The translations under genes were made by a program, and so were the position numbers. Below are positions 11,488 through 23,790 of a DNA stretch of 64,000 bases, one piece after another; positions within the stretch are counted from its first letter, which is position 1, and each line of letters starts with the position of its first letter. Source of the DNA: Cyrtodaria siliqua (Eukaryota > Mollusca > Bivalvia > Adapedonta > Hiatellidae); assembly GCA_037043455.1 (NCBI GenBank), contig JAWPHD010000091.1:434001-498000 (forward strand). Direction: 5' to 3'. Below the pieces are notes generated by a model. That model had not been told where the DNA came from. It did not search any database and was given only the letters and a program-made list of their open reading frames with translations.

Positions 11488-12211
11488 CATTTTTTCCCAC
11501 TTGGTTTACTTCATGAACATGTCCCCACCCAAACTTCCTGGCTAAAAATAAATTGGACTTAAGTGCAACTTTTTTTAATATCCGAATATTGCTGCATGAT
11601 GCTTACCAAATATGAAAAAGGCCATAATTGCATATTGTACCGTAGCTCTAATGGTTTTCCTTTGTTCTTGCTTATGATATAAGTTTCATAAACATGAAGG
11701 TCTGCACCTAAACCGTGCTATAAATGCCGGTATATTTCAGCCGTGCTATAAATCTATAAATGGCAGATTCGGCAGTTGTCTACTCAATTTTATGCGTGCA
11801 CAGTTGTAATCTTTACACACAACCTGTCAGTCAAAACGACTATACCATTACCAAAACAGCACTCCTTGACATTGCACTTGCCCAATAATATACAAAGGCG
11901 GTTGGCTGTAATAATCAAAACATGGGTCCTGCTCATGCCACGTTATAATGCTATTTCTGGATTGGATCGAGTTGTTATGTTTACTAAATACTGAAAATTG
12001 CAACGCCCTAAAACTTCTTGCACGCGCGTACTTGGATAAATGGCTCTGGTACAAAACATTTATAGCATGTTTTTCTCATATGCAATTTATACTGCACTCT
12101 CAAGCCTACGACCCCCGAGAACCCGTTTAAATTGCATATACTCGAAAAATTATGCTAGAAATATTACTTACAGCACACTACTAACGCCCCCACGACTCCG
12201 TCACCCACACC

Positions 12212-12213
<2 letters not shown>

Positions 12214-12242
<29 letters not shown>
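12214..12242. repeat. (CA)n microsatellite
   Basis: About fourteen uninterrupted CA dinucleotides. Confidence 0.9.
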
Positions 12243-12245
<3 letters not shown>

Positions 12246-12379
12246 CTTAAATCCTGCAAACATAGCATTTAAGCATATGTACAAATGAGAAAAGCAAAAA
12301 TAATACAGTAACCTGGGCATATCTAGTTCCAGTACTTTTTTAGCCCGAGTTTGCAAAGAAAAGGCAAATTCACCTCACA

Positions 12380-13180
12380 TCATAAAAACTGCTTAATGAA
12401 ACTAACTCACCAGATAATTGTAAAATTACACCTCATAACCTTGTATCAAAACTCTATGCAAGTGTTCAAGTTATATAATAATGTATATGTGCCAATTAAA
12501 AGTAAAGGTTTATTCACAGGTTTTAAAAACACCCGTAATCGAATATGCGTATTAAAAATTAGTTTAAACTTATTTATTTCAAATCGATTGTAACGAAAGC
12601 TCCGTGAACTTATATGAATCACTCTCGATGTCTTCCTGGGTAGAACCAGTACTAAGCAAATGCAGATAAAGTGTCCTTCTCAGGGACACAACGCATATGG
12701 CAATGGCGGGGATAGAACCAACAGCGTTACGATCATGGGTCCAACGTCTACCATTAGACCACAGCGCTCCACTTGCGTAAAATGAGATTGTAACTTTTAA
12801 TTCGACGCTCCAGTTTCGGGTTTCAGTCTAGTTGGTTAAAACTGTTTTAATCTTTATATTGTGTATATAGAGTTTGGCCTCTCAGTATGCATAAGTCATA
12901 TATATAACTAATCCGAGCATTCTCTGAGTGACACTAAATGTCTTTTTCTTTATTTTTTTTTGTGGCTTTTGTACACAGCCAGATGAAATATCAAAATCGT
13001 AAAAAGTGCTGCAGGTCAGGTTAGAGAATGCTCAGATTAATATATACCTTGTCGCCAGTAGTTTTAGAAATGATGTACAATGTAAAATTTTACTGTTGGC
13101 AGGATTGCTACTTTAAAGAGACACATGGCAATTATGATTTTTTAAAAAACGTGTGCCGTCACCTTTATGATCACTTTATA
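12380..13180. mobile_element. Repeat-family copy split by a SINE
   Basis: Parts on both sides of the SINE at 12562-12776 match 60172-60600 in order: 'tataataatgtatatgtgcc', 'gaatatgc', 'aactnttaattc', 'ggttaaa', and 'ggatngctactttaa'. The 60-kb copy has no SINE at the equivalent point. The family has no recognised coding content. Confidence 0.55.
12562..12776 (-). mobile_element. tRNA-derived SINE, minus strand
   Basis: Reading down from 12776 there is a tRNA-like head (GTGGTCTAATGGTAGACGTT; B-box GGTTCTATCC), then a middle with 'cttagtactggttctaccca', then a 3' tail that ends in AAATAAATAAGTTTAAAC. The same middle and tail occur at 28510-28725, and the tail alone at about 25490-25547. The arrangement (tRNA head, conserved core, shared LINE-like tail) fits bivalve V-type SINEs such as those described as RUDI or BivaV-SINE. 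The exact family is inference. Confidence 0.65.
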
Positions 13181-13182
13181 AC

Positions 13183-13500
13183 TAAGGCCAAAACAAAAAT
13201 AGGTGAGTTTCCTATTGCATGCTCTAACAAAATGGGATAGGCATATTTTTTTTTATTATTATTATTTTATTTTTTTTGGAGCAAGATATTGTGAGATTTT
13301 ACATGTATTTATCTCATAAACCCCATACAAGTTGATGATACAACTGAAAATTTGTCTGTGATGTCAGTTTACCTCGATATATTGTGATAAATCATTGGTC
13401 AGAACAATTTTTTATTTTTTTTTAATTATTTGTTTTGTTTTGTTTTTCATAAAAAGTTTTAGGGTCGGCCTCTTAAAAATAGGGACGGTCGGGCCACCTA
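13183..13500. mobile_element. GGCC-ended MITE, copy 1
   Basis: It starts 'aaggccaaaacaaaaatagg' and ends 'aaaaatagggacggtcgggcc'. The interior block 'tatctcataaaccccatac' through 'tgataaatcattggtcagaac' is repeated in inverse orientation at 54672-54990. It has no coding content. Confidence 0.6.
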
Positions 13501-15930
13501 TATCTATAGGACTTATGGAGAAATAGCGCACTATATATTAATTATAAGAATATTATAAAGCGAGTTGTTGTTGCATATTACTAACTGGTGATTATATTGA
13601 TAATATATGTAAAATAATAAGAAGAAATAAATGCTAGGAATTTTATCAATTTTGACCAAACTTCACATGTATGATCCTTAGATGAATACTTTTTAGATTT
13701 GTTAAAATTAGTGCAGCGCAACATCCAAGATGGCCACCATTATCATATAATGGTTGAAACCTTAAAAAATCTTCTCAAGAACTGCTGGACAGATTTCGAC
13801 AGATTTTCTTTTAAAATGTTCGCCAACACCTAGACTATCAAGTTTGTTTAAATAAAGTCCCCGGGTCCCCCGGGTAAAAAATGGCCATGCCCCGGGGTCA
13901 AAAATGGCCGTGCCCTGGGAATCCAGTTTGTATATTGAGATTTTGCATGTTTTTCATAGGGCCAAAAAAAATGTTGTTTCTGGTCTTCCGACCGACCCTA
14001 TTTTTAAGGCCAAACCGTTTAGGGCACAACATGTTTTAGGCATGTATTAGTGTTGTGGAACACTCGTATTATGTAATATGTTCCAAGAAAACATGCTTTC
14101 GATGTTCTTGATTTGAATTTAGTATAGTAAGGATTAATTCTAAAAATAAAAAAATCCTACCGACCTACCCTCATTTTCTGGGACAAAATACCAGAAACAG
14201 ACCTATTTTTGTTTTTGGCCTAGCAGGGATGACCCTAGGATTGAATTTCAATGAGACAAAATGTCCCATTAGCTTGATTTTAATGAGACATTCACCATTT
14301 TCACCAAAAATTTCGGATTCAAAGTTAATTGTTTGCACCAGTACATAGTTAATCACGTCATTATAGATCGGGGGATTATGGTCAGACATGACTAGAAGTT
14401 GATAGATTATTATAAAAATGGCCATGTTTATTCATAATCAATCTATTTACTTTGACACCGCCGTGTTTTCGAATAATTTGATATTTTCTAATTTTTTATG
14501 TTTTAATCGCGAATAATTGGATCTGAACAAATTAACTTGAGATTTGAAATAAAATATAAATCAATATATTTGCATTACGAACCGAAATGGTGAAAATGGA
14601 TTTCCCGAATTCGATGCAACAATTTGTTCCATTTGTCTTTTTTCATGCGATTTTTGAGATTTTAATGCGAGAATATCGCGGAATCCCGGCCTAGAGTGAT
14701 CCCTGCTTAGACTTATATAGGAAAAGACTTAAAAAATATTCTTCTCTGAAACCATAAAGCGCAGAGCTTTCATGTATTACATGTACATGTAGCATCAGCT
14801 TATAATGGTCCTGTACTAAGTTTGTTCAAATGGTGACCCTAGGGTAAAATTGGGCCCGTCCCTGGGGTCACAGTTTTACATTGACTTATATAGGGAAAAA
14901 AATAATCTTCTCTGAAACTACAAAAGCCCAGTGTTTTTTTCTATACTTTGGGAACATAACACATACCGTAGCGATAGTTAATTTTAATGCGATTTTTCAT
15001 AAAATTGGAAAAAATACAGTAAAACTTCCATTTCATAATTGTTTCTTTAATACTCTTTTCAGTCAACAGAGGCATTTAAAAGTGTTACGTTCTCAGTACA
15101 TTAAAGCTTTTTTTTGGCATTGCACCATGGAATATAGCCCAATAATGGCTACAAAAACAGCCAACCAAAACACACTGGAGCTAGAGGTTTAATATTTTGC
15201 ATTTACTATAAGCTTATGGTCTTTTACCAAGTTTGTTCAAATGGTGACCCTGGGGTCACATTTGGCCCCTCCCTAGGGGTCACATGTTTTACATAGACTT
15301 GTATCTAGGAAAAAAACTTTTTTAAAAAATCTCAAGAGCAAGAGCCAGAGGTTTAATATTTTGCATTTACCATAAGATTATGGTTCTGTGCAAATGGTGA
15401 TCCTGGGGTCACATTTGGCCTGCCCCAGATGTCACATGTTTTACAAAGACTTATAATATAGGGAATATTTTTTTAAAATCTTCTCAGAAACAGCTTGGTC
15501 AAACTTGGTCAATTTTGACCAAACTTCACATGGATGATCCTTAGGTGAATGTTTTTCAAATTTATTAAAATTAGGTAAACACGTTATCCAAGATGGTCGC
15601 AATAGAAAAATCTTTAAATTACTTCCTGTACACGGGGAATCTAAGGCCATGATACCCTTGGGTCACATTTGGCCCCGCCACAGGTGTCAAATGTAAATAT
15701 TTAAAAAAAAAAAATCTTCTGAAACTACAAGAGCCAGAGGTTTAATATTTTGCATTTACTATAAGCTTCTGGTCCTCTACCAAGCTTGTTCAAATAGTGA
15801 ACCTGGGGTCACATTTGACCCCGCCTCAGGGGTCACATGTTTTACATAGACTTATATCATGTATATAGGGATAATCTTCTTCTCAGAAACAGCTTGGCCA
15901 AACTTGACCAAACTTCACATGGATGATCCT
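13501..15930. repeat. Degenerate interspersed-repeat cluster
   Basis: Diverged units recur here: 'accaaacttcacatggatgatcctta', 'atccaagatggccacca', and 'ggggtcacatttggcccc' with 'acatagacttatat'. They appear near 13655, 13860, 14830, 15240, 15390, 15520, 15650, 15790 and 15900. This style of degenerate, partly tandem repeat is widespread in bivalve genomes (established knowledge of repeat landscapes). The frames at 14171-14425 and 14881-15192 are inside repeats, and I do not call them genes. Confidence 0.6.
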
Positions 15931-15932
15931 TA

Positions 15933-17162
15933 GGCCAAATAAAATTATACCTGTGTGTTGATGTAACATTGCTGAAAAAAATAGGGTAGGTAGGTAGGCA
16001 TTTTATTTTATTTTTTTATTTAATTTTTTGGCGAAGTTACATTTAAGGTGGCGATGAGCTTTGATTGATGGGAAAATGTGGTATTTTAAAAACTACAATA
16101 GATAACAATATGAAATTGTGTATGTTTTATTGTTTCCCAAAAGGCCTGGTAACAACTGGCTCTTTTCCCAAACACTTGCAATTATTACAAGGGGTAAAAC
16201 AGTTTTAAATGTTTTCTGCAAGTCCGAAAGAGGGTCAGCTCCAACAGTAATGAGTACATGAGTCGGCTGGGATCAGTCCAGCTCCATACAGTGTGATCTC
16301 CAGTGGGGCCTGAAATGTTATGAGTGACTTGACTTCCATGCTCTTCCTGAATACCGGTATATGACCGTCAGGAAGGATGGGGGACCCACAGGTTAGTCAA
16401 CTTCTGCGGTTGACATACATGTAACCAAGAGCAGTTCTTGCCTCCCAGACAGCTAAAAAAATATTCAAAGTTATAATGTCAAATGTTAATTGACCATTTG
16501 AATAGTTTTGTAAAAGTGTTGACTTACATGTATATTACTTCTCTAACATCAGAAAGTAATAAATATTTATAAATTTCTCATGTTAGTTATTATGAGCCTA
16601 TATTGAGGTTGAGTTCAGAAAATTATTATGGAACAGCATACTTCTTCAAGAAGTTATAATGCAGTAGTAGTCGATGCCAATGCTTAGTGCTGAGAAGCAA
16701 GTAAACATATGCACATTAATATTACTGTTTTAGAAACAAACTTACGACAGGTGGCCTGGAACTCGGGGCATTTACCGACCTGTTTGTGGTACTTGTCAAA
16801 CAATTCAACAATCGATTCTTTATGGAGAGTGCACGCCATAACATTAGCGCTTCCATGTGCTGACATTTTTGAAACTGTACAGCCAAAACAGCACTTGGAG
16901 ATGCCATTTTGACTGTTTTATACCAGTTCTGTGCACAGTATACCGTGAAATTCACACGCTTTCAAAACCGCATCGCGAAATTGAAAATTGCACCGTGATC
17001 TAATGAACGTTATTATTTTTTTAACATTTTTTTTTATTTTTTTATTTTTTTTTTATTTTTATTTACTTTTATTTTCAATAAAATAAAAAGGAGTCGGGGG
17101 TGTTTTCAGAGGGTCGGTCGGGTTACAGTAAACTCAGGTATAATTTTAATTGGCCTTATATG
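15933..17162. mobile_element. GGCC-ended inverted-repeat element with an unusual 0.9-kb interior
   Basis: The left end 'aggccaaataaaattatacctg' is inverted at the right end ('caggtataattttaattggcct', ending near 17157). Next to the ends are the family hallmarks 'aaaaaatagggtaggtaggtagg' and 'agagggtcggtcgggt'. Short family members (13183-13500, 54672-54990, 57408-57692) are only about 300 bp. This one carries about 930 extra bases (about 16050-16980), including the candidate two-exon ORF. Confidence 0.6.
16397..16866 (-). CDS. Candidate two-exon micro-gene, 58 residues
   Basis: Exon 1 (16866-16746, 121 bp) starts at an ATG with A at -3 and reads MSAHGSANVMACTLHKESIV then ELFDKYHKQVGKCPEFQATC. 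It ends at a strong donor, GTAAGT. An acceptor with a T-rich tract (tttttttag) lies at 16454-16453. Joining to exon 2 (16452-16397, 56 bp) keeps the frame and adds PVWEARTALGYMYVNRRS before TGA. The composition and consensus splice sites suggest real coding, but the product is short and I do not recognise it. An overlapping ATG upstream (16913) opens a different frame that runs through without the splice. It sits in the unusual interior of an inverted-repeat element, so a captured gene fragment is one explanation. Confidence 0.3.
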
Positions 17163-17189
17163 AATGTTTTTCAAATTTGTTAAAACAAG

Positions 17190-17678
17190 TTAAAGGGACA
17201 CTGTCCGTAAGTAAGCAGATATTGAGCATAACAAAATAACTGTCTGACTTTTATTCATTGAAATGTAAACATGAAAACATGAGGATAGACCCTAAGAAGT
17301 ATGTAGGAAAACATTCGTGAGTTTGAAAAAAAAAAAGTTTTAATTATTAAATGTAAATAAAGTGGGACCCACAATATTTACCTTTTGTGCATTCACGTGG
17401 CTTCCATAGCGCATTAGGTTTTCACAATAGTTTGTATTGTGTAATATGTATAGCCCGCTTAGCTCAGTCGGGAGTGAGTTCCGACAACTTAACGCTCAAG
17501 CACACTTATTTTTACTGCGGAGTTTGAGCTGCGAGTTCAAACCCACGAAGTGGATTTCCTCTTTTTTGTACCGCGATTGAATTCTGTCATATTAGTAAAT
17601 ATTGAATAATGTATAATGTTTGCGAACATAATTATTGGGTGTTTTATAAGCTAACAGTTACGGACAGTGTCCCTTTAA
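17190..17678. mobile_element. TTAA-flanked TIR element with internal tRNA-like module
   Basis: TTAA at 17190-17193 and 17675-17678 bounds inverted ends AAAGGGACACTGTCCGTAA, perfect on both sides. The TTAA duplication with A/T-starting inverted ends suggests a piggyBac-like non-autonomous element. Inside is a tRNA-like stretch (CCGCTTAGCTCAGTCGG at about 17454, and GCGAGTTCAAACCC at about 17532). The element split an older repeat: 'caaatttgttaaaa' before it continues as 'atgtgacatccatgatggccacc' after it. Confidence 0.75.
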
Positions 17679-17699
17679 ATGTGACATCCATGATGGCCA

Positions 17700-18050
17700 C
17701 CATACAAAAATCTTTGAATTACTTCTTGCACTGGGAAGCTTAAAAGCTGTGGGTTCAAATCCCACTGGAGGTAAACATTTGTTTTTCTCTTTCTTTTTGA
17801 ATCTTGATTTTTAGCTCTATTGGACAAATGCTATATTTTGCCTCATTAAGACTATAGGGCCTTCATTTTTCATCTGATCTTTACCAAACTTTATCTGATT
17901 GCTAATATCAATGAAAGCACGGACAAGTTCGAAAAACAACCAGATCGGACCTGTAACGGCCCTTGATTTAGTTTAAAATGCTATATTTTGCCTCATTAAG
18001 GTGATGGATTCAGGGCCATCTTGGCCCTCTTGTTTTAGAGACTGAGGAGA
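17700..18050 (-). repeat. Inverted copy of the 42-kb degenerate repeat unit
   Basis: 'gctatattttgcctcattaag' occurs twice, with 'catctgatctttaccaaact' and 'caaccagatcggacc' between. This is the reverse complement of the unit tandemly repeated at 41940-43170. Confidence 0.6.
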
Positions 18051-19219
18051 ATTTTATTCAATAAAAGAGGGGAAAACCTTTTGGCAAGGGATGGGGTCGA
18101 GTTTCAGCCCCAAGTTCTATAACATAAAATGTCATAAACTATTTTCATCATCATTCTATCAAAACATTTTTCATCTACCATATTTCCCCTAATAAAAGCA
18201 CCCCCACCTTTTTTTTTTAGAAACCATGCCTTCTTAGAAAATTAAAAAATTCAAAACATCTTCAAAATTCAATACATTTTCGATCTTTTGTAAAATAAAA
18301 AGACAAGATTTAGTGTTATGACATTTGAGGCTCAGTTTGGGGTATACAGTCTGGCCATAGTTGCTTTTAAGTACAGATATAACCCTAAATTAATATAAAA
18401 AAAAAAGGAAAAACTAATAAGAGACTGCCCCCTTTTCATTTTGCATATATATATCTTCCAAGTGCTACTGTTAGCGGAAATGCAGTAATTTTATTTACCG
18501 ATCCGGTGTATGTGCATCCATTCATTCGTTTGTCTGTGCGTACAACATTTATTTATTTATATTTTTTTCATTACTTGCAGGATTTTCACCAAATTCCACC
18601 ATTGTGTTCCTTATATGCATAGATCTAACATCATGCAAAATTTCAGGTTACTGTGATCTTCTATATAGAAATATAGGTCCCATCTGGTCTCCGCTACGAC
18701 ATGCGTATCTTGCTTCATTCTTGCAAAATGTTCACCAAACCACCAGAATTTCCTGCATAGATATGCCCGATGAAATATAATTGACAAAATAAATGTTTCT
18801 AAGGGCAGTAACGAATACAAGAGCTGGCGATTATGATACATATCACGAATACAGAGTGATGAATATTTATTCATGAATACTGTAAATCACATTATTTCTG
18901 CGTGACTTTAAGTTCACGCATCACCGGGTCTGTGATTTATTCGCGTGATCATGAATTCGCGTCCAAGCATAATGTAAATATTCATATTTTCCTACTAATA
19001 ATTAATTTACTATTTCCTATTCCAAAAGGTAATTTTCAGATTTATGTTTTAAATTATTTCAATGTCAGAGTGATTTTAGTAAATAAAAACAGTAATTTGG
19101 TGTGTTTTATATTATGGCAAGTCTGCAATGCAGATGTGGAGGCATTTAGTGTTTAGTATGAGCATCCCTCTGTTGCCAGGTCATATTTTGGTTTCCATGC
19201 AATAACTTTTATTATGATA
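18051..19219. other. Anonymous AT-rich DNA
   Basis: No gene or recognisable repeat boundary. Confidence 0.3.
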
Positions 19220-20400
19220 GATTGGATGGATGGACAGACGGACGGGTGGATGGTTTACAAACAGCTCTACTGATCAGAGATCACCAGAGCTTATGCTGTG
19301 GTGCGGTGTCCGTCTTCCGTCTGTCCGTCCGTAAACTTTTTTTTATAGTGACTACTCCTCTGAAACTACTGAATGGATTTCATGAATCTTTACAGAAATG
19401 TTGCCCATGAAGTCTAGTTGATCCTAGCAAAAATTCATGTTGATGTGAATTCCAAGATGGCCACCAAATCTAAAAATAGATTTTTAAAAAACAAGTTTGT
19501 AGCGACTACTTCTTAAAAACTCTTAAGTGATATTGATATGGGACTTTTTCTAAAATGATCAGCATGACATGAAGTTGGTCCTTGTCGAAAATCGTTTTGA
19601 TTCGACGTTAAACATAACTGCCAGCGGCCATCTTTGTTGACATAGAGTTATTTAGTAAAAACTTGTAACGACTACTCCTCTGAAACTACTTGACGGATTT
19701 TTCCATAAAACTTCACAGGAATGTTACCCTTGACGTCTAAATGATCCTAGCAAAATTTCAGGTTGGTCGGAAATTCAAGATGGCCGCCACAGCTAAAAAT
19801 AGATTTTCAAAAAACAAGTTTGTAGTCTTGATAACTATGAGTGAAATTGATATGGAACTTTTTCTAAAATTATCAGCATGATATAATGTTGGTCCTTGTC
19901 GAAAATCCTTTTGATTCAATGTTAAACATGGCTGTCAGCAGCCATCAGCCATCTTTGTTTGCATATATATAGTTATCTAGTAAAAACTTATAGCGACTAC
20001 TCCTCTGTAACTACTCGACTGATTTTCATGAAACTTCACAGGAATGTTGCTCTTGATGTCTAATTGATCCTTGCAAAATTTCAGGTCGGCCGAAAATTCA
20101 AGATGGCCGCCATGGCTAAAAATAGATTTTCAAAATAAAAGTTTGTAGCGACTACTTTCTGAAAACTATAAGTGATATTGATATGGGACTTTTTCTAAAA
20201 TGATCAGTATGACAGTCATGATGTTGATCCTTGTCAAAAATTATTTTGATTTGACGTTAAACATGGCCGCCAGCGACCATCTATGATGTTGATCCTTGTC
20301 AAAAATTATTGTGATTTGACGTTAAACATGGCCGCCAGCGGCCATCTTTGTTTACATAGAGTTATATAATGAAAACTTGTAGCGACTAGTCCTCTGAAAC
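19220..20400. repeat. Degenerate tandem cluster, about 300-bp unit
   Basis: About four units contain 'agcgactactcctctgaaac', 'catgaaacttcacaggaatg', 'gatcctagcaaaatttcagg' and 'aagatggccgcca', near 19350, 19660, 19990 and 20370. The cluster begins with 'gacggacgggtggatgg' and 'gtccgtctgtccgtccg'-type sequence. It is non-coding. Confidence 0.7.
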
Positions 20401-21640
20401 TACTATAACCATGCACCTGATGGGGTTTCAACAAACTGTGTGAGAAACGTGCATCATATGGAGATACGCACATCATAGTGGGGTTTTGGTTCAGTGGTGT
20501 TTGATGTCAATTCTGGCCCCTTAAATATTTTTCTTAGAAAAATTATTTTGTTCGCTATTTCTCCATAAGTCCTATAGATATATATGGATTTTTGCCAATC
20601 TTTGTGAGAAGCATCAGTATGAAGTGGAGATGCGCATATAGTTGTGGGGTATGCATTTGCAGGGGTATTAAAAAAATTTCAGTGATAGTTTTAGTTTGAA
20701 AAGGTTTTAATCTAAATGTTTATTAGTTTTGCCTAGTTTTGAACACTCTTTTGTGATGTCTGGGCGATCTCTGTAGTGTAAAGAAACACACTTTTCTTTC
20801 AAGAAAAGAAATCCAGGTTCAAGTCTTGGCAGAGTCCTGACACACTTACAGAGTTGTACATACAATTTTTAGTTTTGCACATCAATAATGTTGTTTTTGT
20901 ACAGCATGAACTTAAAAAATATAGACATTTGATCATATTAATACCGTATGTAAATTGTAATTATTCATACGTATGGACATATTCAGAGTGAGTTTTTTAT
21001 ATAATTGTGCATTGGAACATTATTTTTAGTCAAAAGTCAGACTTTTAAGAATACATATAGCCGGAACTAAGCTATAGCGAATTGTCGGTTTTAGCGAAGT
21101 TTTTTTCAGTTCGCCGTCCAGCTCATTAAGCTTAATATAAAAATAGCGAATATAGCTCTTCCTTGGTTAAAGCAAAGCACTTAAATTGCACATTTATTTT
21201 AAAACATTTAAAACAAATAAAAACATTGCATCTTCATTTCACTTTTCCATTTCGTTCTCTGCCTTTGCTACACCAAATTGAACTCACAATTAATTTTACA
21301 CAAGATGCTTTAATTCTAATGCATTGAATTAAAATAAACATATATACTACAATATTTATTCTTATTGCCGCTCGTCGTCATAGTAAATATTGTATCCTAT
21401 TACTTTTCATGTTACATAAGATTCCACTAAGTTTATAATTATGTGTCCTGTTATTTAACGTATAATTGTAGTATATTTTCTTTTTCTTTTTTTTTTGATG
21501 TGAAAATACATAATGAAAACCTCAAAAAGTTACATACTACTAATTAAAAGTGGTATTTTAACGTACTGAGTGATGATATAATGACTAAATAAAAAAACTG
21601 AATTGAACAGAATGTTGTTTAAATGCACATCCTGAGAGAG
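20401..21640. other. Anonymous DNA with one local duplication
   Basis: Two diverged copies of 'gtgagaaacgtgcatcatat...ggagatacgcacat' lie near 20440 and 20610. Nothing else is recognisable. Confidence 0.35.
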
Positions 21641-22110
21641 TGGAAACTGGTATTATAACATATTATAACTAAATAAGGAAACTGAATTGAAGTGAATCTT
21701 GTTTAATCACTCGTCAACATATTATAGGTTATTTAGAGCCGACCAGAGAAAGTAGAAGATAGTATTATAATGTATTGCATGGTGAAATATATGACTGAAT
21801 TAAAGAAAGTGGATAAAATTGAATATTGTTTAACAGCTCATCAACACATTACAGGTTATTTAGAGCCGCCCCAGAGTATAAACATCAACTGATGTCTAAT
21901 ATATACCCCTGAGAGAGTGGAATGTGGTATTATAACATACTGATTGGTGAAATAATGACTAAATAAGGAAATTAGATTGAACTGAATCTTGTTTAATGGC
22001 TCATCAACACGTTACAGATTATTCAGAGCCACGCCAGAGAATGCACTCAATGCACATGAGAGAGTGAAAATTGGTATTATATCATATTGAGTGTTGACTA
22101 AATAAGGAAA
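21641..22110. repeat. About 180-bp tandem unit, left block
   Basis: Units contain 'gaatcttgtttaatggctcatc', 'aacacattacaggttatttag', 'agccgccccagag' and 'agtggtattataacgtattg'. The same unit resumes at 23200-23790, on the far side of a different tandem array. Confidence 0.7.
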
Positions 22111-22114
22111 TTGA

Positions 22115-23165
22115 GCTAAACGAATGTATGTGTGAGAATCACACGGATGAAATACAGGTAATACACATGCTTCATATATGTCATAACTAAACGAATGTAT
22201 GCGTGAGAATCACACGGATAAAATAGAGGTAATACACATGCTTCATATATGTCATAACTAAACGAATGTATGCGTGAGAATCACACGGATGAAATACAGG
22301 TAATACACATGCTTTATAGATGTCATAAATAAACGAATGTATGCGTGAGAATCGCATGGATCCAAGGATGAAATGCAATTAATATACATGCTTCATATAT
22401 AAGTAAACGAATGTATGCGTGAGAATCCCACAGATAAAATACAGGGTATACACATGCTTCATAGATCAAATAAATAAACTAATACATGCGTGAGAATCAC
22501 ACAGATCCAAGGATGAAATCCAGGTAATACAGATGCTTCATAGATGTCATAAATAAACGAATGTATGCGTGAGAATCACACGGATCCAAGGATGAAATAC
22601 AGGCAATACATATGCTTCATTCATGAACTAAATAAACTAATACATGCTTGAGAATCACAAAGATTCAAGGATGAAATACAGGTAATACACATGCTTCATA
22701 TATGTCATAAGTAAACGAATGTATGCCTGGGTATCGCACGGATGAAATACAGGTAATACACATGCTTCATAGATGTCATAAATAACTAAAGTATGCGTGA
22801 TAAATACAGGTAATACACATGCTTCATAGATGTTATAAGTAAACTAATGTATGCGTGAGAATCACACGGATCAAATACAGATAATACACACGCTTCATAG
22901 ATGTCATAAATAACTAAAGTATGCTGAGAAATACAGGTAATACACATGATTCATATATGTCATAAATAAACAAATGTATGAGTGCGAATCACACGAATCC
23001 AAGGATGAAATAAAGGTAATACATACATACACGTAATACAGATGTTTCATAGATGTCATAAATATATAAACTGATATATAAAGTGCGTGAGAATCTCACG
23101 GATCCACTGATGAAATACAGGTAATACACATGCTTCAAGTATGTTATAAATAAACTCATGTCTTC
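22115..23165. repeat. Minisatellite, about 70-90 bp unit, about 14 copies
   Basis: The unit holds 'aaacgaatgtatgcgtgag', 'aatcacacggatgaaatac', 'aggtaatacacatgcttcat' and 'atatgtcataa'. Some units carry an extra 'ccaagg' next to the 'ggat' step. Copies diverge by substitutions and small indels. Confidence 0.85.
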
Positions 23166-23199
23166 TTATGAAATTCCATGAAGCAAGTATATAACTTGT

Positions 23200-23790
23200 A
23201 TTTTATCTAGGGAGAGTATTTTGTTAATTAGAGCCACCCCAGAGAGAGGGGGAATGTGATAGTATAGCTTAATAATTGAATCGAATTGAGTATTGCTTAA
23301 CGGCTCACCAACACATTATAAGTTATTTAGTGCCGCCACAGCGAGAAGGGAATGTGATTGTATAACGTATTGAGTGGTGAAATAAGGACTAAATAAGTCA
23401 ATTCAGTTGAACTGATACTTGTTTAATGGCTACTCAACACATACTACGACATTTAGAGCCGCCCCAGAGCACAGACTTCAATTGATTTCTCTACCACCAG
23501 AGAGCGTAGAAAGTGGTACATGTATTATAACGTATTGCATGGTGAAATAATGACTAAATTAAAAGTTAAATTTTAATTGAATCTTGTGTAACCCTCATCA
23601 ACACATTACATGTTATATAGAGCCGCCTCAGAGCATGCACGTCACTTGATGTCTATACCACAGAGAGAGTGGATCGTGTTATTATAACGTGTGGAGTGGT
23701 GAGATAATGACTAAATAAGGAAACTTAATTGAACTGAATTTTGTTTACGGCTCATCAACATATTATAGGTTATTTAGAACCACATCAGAG
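23200..23790. repeat. About 180-bp tandem unit, right block
   Basis: Three to four more units of the 21641-22110 repeat. Together with the left block they bracket the 22.1-23.2 kb minisatellite. Confidence 0.7.
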
